From: Onthophagus taurus
Taxonomy: Eukaryota; Arthropoda; Insecta; Coleoptera; Scarabaeidae
Length of the DNA stretch: 64,000 nucleotides
NCBI RefSeq assembly: GCF_036711975.1
Contig: NC_091972.1
Location: forward strand, 1,059,001 to 1,123,000
Direction: 5' to 3'
The position numbers and the translations under genes were made by a program. Below are positions 57,310 through 64,000 of the stretch, piece by piece; position 1 is the stretch's first letter, and every line of letters starts with the position of its first letter. The notes under the pieces are model-generated. The model was not told the DNA's origin. It searched no databases and saw only the letters and a list, made by a program, of their open reading frames with translations.

Positions 57310-60300
57310 ATGAGTGAAAATGGTGCGGAATACACGGATAGTGTAGATCCAAGAGTTCACATCGAGTTGGAAAGGCTCAATAGTGCTACTGATAATATAA
57401 ACAGGTTGGAGGTAGATTTAGACGATGCGAGGGCTTCATTTCGACAATTATTATGTGAAAGTACAGCAAAAGTTGAAGCTTTAAGGGTAAAATTGGGGTT
57501 GTGTGTTGAAAGAGCGAAACCGTATTATGAAGCGCGATTTTCTGCAAATGAAGCATTGAAACATACTCAAATAGCTGCTATGAAATATGAGAGAGCTAAT
57601 AGTGCTCATAGTGCTGCTAGGGAAATGGTTTATTTGGCAGAACAAGGTTTAGGAGGTCGTACTTTAGGTAAAAAAGAATTAATACAAACATTAATATAAG
57701 TATTAAGATTAATCTTTTAGATCCTGCATGGCAAGAAATGTTAAATCATGCCACTCAACGAGTGAACGATGCTGAAAAAGAGAGATGTACAGCTGGGACC
57801 GCTCATAGAATTGCTTGTGTTAAGCTTGAGGCCTCTAACACTAAAGTACAAAGTTTACAGAAAGATTTAAAGAGAGCTATTTCCAAAAGCAGGTTTGTGT
57901 TAATAAATATAAGAAATTTTATGTATCACTTTACACTTGATTCTTTTATGTTTCGTTTACTTTTTCAAATTTTATTTTATTTTTGTATTTTTATTTGTGA
58001 TTATTTAATTGGCATCAAATCTTAACACAAATTTTTTATGACTTTTTAAGGACCTGATATTATTGAGTATTTATTATTAATATTACTTACTCAATACTTG
58101 ATTATCTGTATTGATAAGAACAAAGAGTAAATTGGAATGTCTAACATTATAGATTATTGGTACAATTTTTTTTAATTTAGTTGAAAATTTTAACAGAGTA
58201 TTAACTTAGTCATTTTGTACTGAATGCTTAAGAAATCTGGCCAAGCATTCGCCATTTCCATGTCTAACAACAACAAGGTTATCAACAACGCTTCTGATAG
58301 CTGCTATTTCCATAGCAGAATTTCACTTAAGATGCAATATACAAAAATATATAGTACCTACTTACTTTGCCCCACATAAAATGCAACATGTCAATATAAT
58401 TTGACATTACAATAAAACATTGTATTTATAATAAAATAGTATATTATTATATGAGCATATAATAAGGGCTATTATTCACTGAGGTTAAGTTTATGTCACG
58501 TAGCGTAGCGAGCATATTTCAAGAATAGCATTGTGTCCTAAAAATCGATGATTTTTTTAATCGATAGAAAATGACCTAAACATGGCGTTAATAATAAAAA
58601 AAGTGCGGAAAAGTGTAGTACTTACCGAAATATCACTTAGTTGCGATGTGACGTTACATTTTGTGAGGTTATAAGCAATGTTAACCATGCATTTTCGTAT
58701 TAAATCCTAACCTCAAATTGTTTAATTTATACTCACGCACAAAATAAAACTAATAAACTTAAAAGTAAAGTTAAATAATTTTTTGAATAAAGTTTAAACA
58801 TCAATGTGACACAAATTCAATGTTACCAACAGTAACCAACTTCATAACAATTTGTCAAAATGTCAATTTTATGAAACGTCATATTTTTTTACGAAAATTA
58901 ATTAATTTATGTTTAAATCATACGAAAAAAGGAATTTGTTTACATTTTTTTTTAATGGTAAACCTTTAGAAAGCCCTAAAAAAATTAAATTAAATTGACG
59001 TTTCTTGAAATTTTGTCGTTTCAAATAATTATTAGTCTGTCAAGTTGATTACCCATGAATAATGATTATTCACCGCTATTATTCACTCTATGAAAAATGA
59101 CGTTTTAGAAAACCTTTGATTATATATAATATGGATTGAGCCAACGAGAGAGATAGCTTGCGCAAGGTGATCGAACCGAGATAGACATAGAAGCGTACTG
59201 ACATATAATGGGCGTGCGTTAATTTATAAGATAAAAAACTATCAATTAGAAGTAACATTTATAATACTTACAGGTGATGTGAAACTGTATTATCGCGAAC
59301 TTTACACACGAAACAATACATTTTTAAACATAACGGTGTGACTGGCTGTGACACAACAAAACGATAAACGTCAAGTTTGACACTTTTGTGCGCATGCACC
59401 CGTCTGTTTAGTACCGTTTTATGTCTATCTTTGTTACACTTTCACATTATCGCTTTCCATCTGCGTCTATTCACCTTGAGCCACATTTTTGTTAGTAGAT
59501 ATATTCAGTTAGCTCTTTGATTATATATAATATGGATTGTCACGAGTGTAGCGAGTGGCATAATTAACCTGAGTGAATAATAGCTCATTATATGCGAGTA
59601 GAATACTATACTTTGTCCACGACTATTGAAATTGATTCCATAAATTTATTTTTTAAATAAATTTTTGAATAAAGGTTAAACGTCAATGTGACACAAATTC
59701 AATGTTACTAACTGTAACCAACTTCACAACAATTTGTCAAAATTAAGTGTCAATTTTATAAAACGTCGTTTTCTTTGCGAAAATTAATTAATTTATGCTT
59801 AAATCATACGAAAAAAGGAATTTGTTTAGGTTTTTTTAATGTCAAACATTTAGAAACTCCTAAAAAATTGAATTAAATTCACGTTTTTTGAACTTTTAAC
59901 GTTTCAAATAATTATTATTAGTCTGGTCAAGATGGCTACCCGTGAATAATGATTATTATTCACCGCTGTTATTCACTCCGTGAAAAATGACTACCATTTT
60001 GTTTTAGAAAACTCATTCATAAGGTATATATTATAAGGTAGTCTTGGACAAACTCATTTGTAATATAGACATAATATGGCATATTTTTATTGAACTAAAA
60101 CTAGAACTAACATTAGACCTAGAATTAGAATCATTCGGGTTTAGCTGTCTTAAGAGACGTACGGCTAAGCCCAAATGTTTCTAGTTCTAGGTCTAATGTT
60201 AGTTCTAGTGATAGTGCAAGTGTAAAACTAGAACTGACGCTATACGTAGAAATAGAATTATTCGGGTTTAGCCGTTTTTAGAGATGTGCGGCTAAACCCA

Positions 60301-62321
60301 AATGATTCTAGTTCTATGTATAGTGTTAGTTTTACATAGTAATAGTGCTAGTGTAAAACTAGAACTAACACTAGACCTAGAACTAGAAACATTTGGGTTT
60401 AGCCATGAGTATTCAGACGCACGGCTAAACCCGAAACTTTCTAGTTCTAGGTCTAGTGTTAGTTCTACTTTTAATTGTTGTGCAGCGCTAGACCAAGAAC
60501 TAGAATCATTCCGGTTTAGCCGTCTTTAGAGACGTGCGGCTAACCCCAAATGATTCTCGTTCTAGGTATAGTGTTAGTTCTACATAGTAACAATGCTAGT
60601 CTAAAACTAGAACTAACACTAGATCTAGAACTAGAAACATTCGGGTTTAGCCGTGCCTCTCTTAAGACGGCCGAAAACTCAACGTTGTCATAAGAATGTT
60701 ACCTTTTTCAAGCAAAACTTTTCCTTTGCAAAAGTACCCCATGCCTATACTATTAAGCTATGTTGCATTTTATGTGGGGCAGTGCAAATGCATTGTAGTT
60801 TCGTAACTATAGTTACTGCATTCATATTCTGCGAGTTATAAAAGTTCTGAAAGATGTGAACGAAGCGTTGTGCTGCCATCATTACAACCCTTTCTATATC
60901 TGTGTTGGCGGCACATCGGCCTCTATTATCTAAAGTACAATATCAATACTTCTAAATAATCATTTATAATAAATATCACAAGAATCTATGAAGAATATTA
61001 TATTTATTAGGTTTATTTATTTTTTATTTATAATTTCCTTTTATTTCCTTATTTCTTTAGTTTAGCTATTCGAAGAGCACTTGTATCCATGAGTAACATT
61101 GCCAGTCGACATGAGTTAATGTTGTTGTAAGTAAATTTAGCCGTCGTTCATCAATGTTTAATGTTAAATTTCTGTACTAATTTTTATTTCCAAACTTTTA
61201 TTTAATAAAATATTACTTATAGGCCATATTATGAAATGAAAGCTCACTTCAACAATCTCCTCGAACAGCAGAAATACAAAGTTCAACACTTAGAATCGCA
61301 AGTATCCACATCAAAATTAATCTACGCTGACGCACTTCGAAATTTAGAACAAATTTCGGATGAAATCCACCAAAAACGTAACAAGGAGAACGGGATAGAA
61401 TTAAGTGCTAACAAACAAATCAGCGTGGAGAGTAGTGAATCGTTTATTGATGAAATTGATGAAGAAGAGTACAAAAGTCTTCCCAGAAATCTTACGGCCG
61501 TTTCCTCACCAATTTATGCGAACTTAGAAGAGTTAGAAGGTTATAAAAATATTAGTGTTGGAAACAGTATATCGCCAATGTCGCCCATTTCTCAAAGTGA
61601 AGAATCTGAAAAGGTACAAAAACCGTTGGAGCATAGTCAATCGAATGAGTGGACGGAAATCAATTTAGATGTATCTAGCCCTGAAGAAGATATTCCGTAT
61701 AAACAACTCGATGGGGTGGACGAAAAACCGAAATTGTCGAGACAAAAAACTTTACCAAATCCATCAATCGAAAACGAGTACAGTTTGTTGAGAAGTAAAG
61801 TTAAATTGGATGGAACGATTTCAAATTGGATTTCAAGGTCTTCCGCGAAGAGCGAAGCTGAGCACAGCAATGTAACTAGAAGACAAAGTCTTGATAACAT
61901 ATTAGGACCAACCGGCGAAAAAGTTAAAGAAATCTTTAATCATGGGATGATGATGTTAAATATTAGCTCGTTAACAGAACGAAGAAACAGCGAACCTAAA
62001 CCGGGTATTACTGAAGATAGAGGAAAAAGCTCTGGAAAGAAGTTACCATCACCGTTAGAAAAAACTTTGACTTATTTAAATATTGAAGATGATAATTCCG
62101 ATACGGAAAGTTTATCAAGGTTAGTAATTTTAACTTTTGCGTTATTTTATTTGTTTGAAATTAAATTTATTTTTAGTGTTGATATGTTGAATGAAGAGCA
62201 GATAAATTCATTGATGTTGGATAAAGAAATCGGCCATGTTTGTGAACAACTTCTTGGTACTCCATTAATAGAAGTGGTTTCTTTGCCTCAATGCAACGTC
62301 GAATCTAGTCAACCAAAATAG
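57310..62321 (+). CDS. pcs: SH3BP5 / parcas family Rab11 GEF
   Basis: Four exons: 57310-57667, 57721-57892, 61223-62119 and 62177-62321, giving 523 residues with consistent phases. SH3BP5 proteins (Drosophila parcas, worm REI-1) activate Rab11 by nucleotide exchange through a long antiparallel coiled coil. This coiled coil covers residues about 10-230: ELERLNSATDNINRLE, FRQLLCESTAKVEALR, CVERAKPYYEARFSANEAL, AWQEMLNHATQRVNDAE, then SRPYYEMKAHFNNLLEQQK and YADALRNLEQISDEIH. Beyond it lies a Ser/Glu-rich disordered tail, with a conserved-looking C-terminus (DKEIGHVCEQLLGTP). Intron 1 is 53 bp. Intron 2 is 3.3 kb and full of repeats. Intron 3 is 57 bp, a multiple of three without stops, so its retention would add 19 mostly hydrophobic residues. 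A partial inverted copy lies 2.1 kb upstream. Confidence 0.93.
58158..58317. other. SH3BP5 intron 2, unique part
   Basis: No feature; lies beyond the duplicated segment. Confidence 0.35.
58318..58430. repeat. Foldback-like element end fragment (copy g)
   Basis: Solo A-type end: GAATTTCACTTAAGATGCAA, then TACCTACTTACTTTGCCCCA and AAAATGCAACATGTC. No arms are left. Confidence 0.7.
58440..60020. repeat. Composite repeat: two direct copies flanking a MITE
   Basis: 58776-59112 and 59654-60012 are direct copies (CAATGTGACACAAATTCAAT; AATTAATTAATTTATG; CGTGAATAATGATTATT) with small indels. Near the outer and inner ends the motif GCTATTATTCACT occurs in both orientations (58466, about 59073, 59570 complement), suggesting an element whose end was inverted or rearranged. 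The MITE at 59114-59539 lies between the copies. Confidence 0.65.
59114..59539. mobile_element. MITE related to nest level 3, one end inverted
   Basis: Matches 46365-46465 and 48640-48775 of the nest (GAGCCAACGAGAGAGATAGC; CACTTTCACATTATCGCTTT). The left end CTTTGATTATATATAATATG is normal. At the right end the last 24 bp read TTTGATTATATATAATATGG directly rather than as an inverted repeat. No clear target duplication. In intron 2 of SH3BP5. Confidence 0.7.
60060..60850. repeat. Foldback-like element copy h
   Basis: CTAG-rich arms with hairpin modules (CATTCGGGTTTAGC) from about 60085, then the B-type block (CAAGCAAAACTTTTCCTTTG; ATGTTGCATTTTATGTGGGG; GTTTCGTAACTATAGTTACT) and a degraded terminus TGCGAGTTATAAAAGTTC near 60833. 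The A-type end is missing. In intron 2 of SH3BP5. Confidence 0.72.
60851..61222. other. 3' end of SH3BP5 intron 2
   Basis: AT-rich, ends with the acceptor TTACTTATAG at 61213-61222. No other feature. Confidence 0.5.
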
Positions 62322-63830
62322 ATAAATAGAATAATTAATAGGTAAAAGAATAGTTTTTTCAATAGAGACCAAAATAGCATATCAAAGATAAATTGAAATG
62401 AGAAAGCTTGTTAAAGATATTTCTGTGGCTGTATGTAGCTACTTAATCTAATCTAGTCTAAGAAATAGTATTTTTTTTAATTTATTTATATTTTATGGAA
62501 TTGATATTATAATTAAGAAATATTTATATTTTACCTTTATTATTTGCAATTTTTATGTATACAATATTACAGGATGTGACGGAAGTATCTGAGGGTTTAT
62601 AACTTCATTTATTCTCTATTCTCCATTTCAATATCGATTGGCATGATTAAAAACCAATCGCCAAAATGTAATATAATTGTAATTGGATTGTTGAGATATG
62701 TTACTAAAGAGAATCTCCTCTTTATTTAGTAAAATTCATTTAGCTTTTAAACCATCATATATTTCTGCTGCAATCTGCCATTTAAGAGTCACTTTTACCA
62801 ACTTTTCTTTAAATGAACCCAGGTTGGTTAACATAATTAATGCTGTTTTAAGCAAACTCATTAACTGGCCACCAAAACATCTTTAAGTGAAGACTGTAAA
62901 AGTGATTCTAAGTTGTTTTGTTCTATGTAACGAATTTTTTATATCGCCCAATTTGTGATTTTGATAAACAATTTTTATAAAACTTATTATAAATTATGTA
63001 TAATGACTTATGTAAAACAACTAAGACCTGGAATTTGTATAAGGTATTGCACAAACAATTATTATTTATTTTGTTGCTTATTTACTATCAAGAGAAAACT
63101 TTTTTAAGATAAAGACACCAGTAGTTGACTCTAAAAACTTAATTTTTGTTGCAGTTATTATGTTAAAATAGTTAATTAAGTTATGTACTTTCTCTCCTGC
63201 TCTAAGTCTTACTCCTTAATGGTTGAAGTTGAAATCATTACTTTAAGGTTATCTGGGGAAATTCATTATTTATAGGCATTAATTTATTTTTAACATCATA
63301 AGTTGAAAGTGTCCACTACTGATGCTCTTGCTGAATTTTTTTATTTAGGAGTATTTCTGTTGGGATCTAAGTTATAATGAATTAGAAGGATGTGTTAAAA
63401 TGTGCAAACTATAAAGACATTTGTCAAAACCTGAGCGGTGCAACTAGCTAAAATATATTTTCAAAATTATCAAGGCTATCAACTAACACGATCGCTTCAC
63501 TTCAAGACCATTTTCATTCGTTCATTTTGACACAACCTTTAAAAGTTTTTGCTAATAACTTTGGTAATAAATATAAAATTTTCTAAAACATTGGAAAGTT
63601 TTGATTTTATTCCCATCTTAAATTTATTATATCGTTAAATGATTTTTGTTGCTTTTCTTTGTGATAACTGTATATACCAATAATACAAAATAAAGAAAAC
63701 CTAGCGTTAACCTATTTATAGTATTCAACTACTAGTCTATATTTAAACAGAAGCAATATTGAAATTATAATATTTATTATGTAACGTATTGTATAAGTAA
63801 GTTGTTAACTAGTGCAATAAATACCTGTTA
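62322..63830 (+). other. Presumed 3' UTR of SH3BP5
   Basis: About 1.5 kb without coding signal after the stop codon. AATAAA signals at 63689-63694 and 63816-63821 are plausible polyadenylation sites; earlier ones may be used. Confidence 0.45.
63816..63821 (+). terminator. Candidate distal poly(A) signal of SH3BP5
   Basis: AATAAA in GTGCAATAAATACC on the plus strand, last such signal before the window end. Confidence 0.35.
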
Positions 63831-63871
63831 AGAGATTCCAAATATTTCAGTAAATTTTAAAAGGAACCCAA

Positions 63872-64000
63872 ATATACAGGATGTTTAGAAATTGGCGGAT
63901 AATGTACACGTAGCGACATTCTACGATCGACTCTGAATCGAAAATCTTAATGTTAAAATGTTGTTCTACTATGTTGCTAAATGTGTTTTTCATGAAGATA
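63872..64000. other. Possible transposon end at window edge
   Basis: TATACAGGATGTTTAGAAAT resembles the TA plus CAGGGTGT starts of the mariner-type elements elsewhere in the window. The element, if real, continues past the edge. Confidence 0.3.

Overview
The window is AT-rich animal nuclear DNA. Genes are split by GT-AG introns, some only about 50 bp long, and are surrounded by many transposons. The gene content (small secreted DUF1091-like proteins, a cluster of trypsin-like proteases with a CLIP-like disulfide knot, a parcas/SH3BP5 gene) points to a holometabolous insect. A beetle is my guess, but the sequence does not prove it.

Layout. 0-3.6 kb: two unassigned ORFs, a small membrane/coiled-coil protein gene and the first DUF1091-like gene. 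4-7 kb: a foldback-like repeat element carrying a 5'-truncated I-type LINE. 7.1-7.8 kb: the second DUF1091-like gene, a paralogue of the first with the same four-exon structure. 8.7-44.3 kb: three complete serine protease genes (A, B, C), all on the minus strand. A zeta-class glutathione S-transferase gene lies between B and C. The protease introns hold most of the mobile DNA: LINEs, mariner-type elements with very long inverted repeats, several MITE families with clear target-site duplications, foldback arrays, and a 225-bp tandem repeat. 44.5-45.0 kb: a GC-richer segment with a candidate short gene. 45.6-50.0 kb: a five-level transposon nest. 51-57 kb: mostly gene-free, except for a LINE relic into which a 1.1-kb inverted copy of the 5' end of the SH3BP5 gene was inserted. 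57.3-62.3 kb: the SH3BP5/parcas gene on the plus strand, with 3.3 kb of repeats in intron 2 and its 3' UTR beyond.

Proteases A, B and C each have a signal peptide, a six-cysteine CLIP-like knot, an activation site before I/V-V/I-G-G, an intact His-Asp-Ser triad and Asp at the S1 pocket. They look like a tandem-duplicated family of secreted trypsin-like zymogens; B and C are the closer pair. Gene A has two candidate signal-peptide first exons, 4.4 kb apart, both in phase with the same second exon.

The main structural novelties are: the five-level nest, in which each layer has its own duplicated target site; the inverted SH3BP5 5'-end duplication, which could form a hairpin transcript; a foldback-like element family with palindromic higher-order arrays; and hammerhead-ribozyme-like motifs in a Penelope-like foldback. 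All calls were made by reading and translating the sequence by eye. No database search was run.
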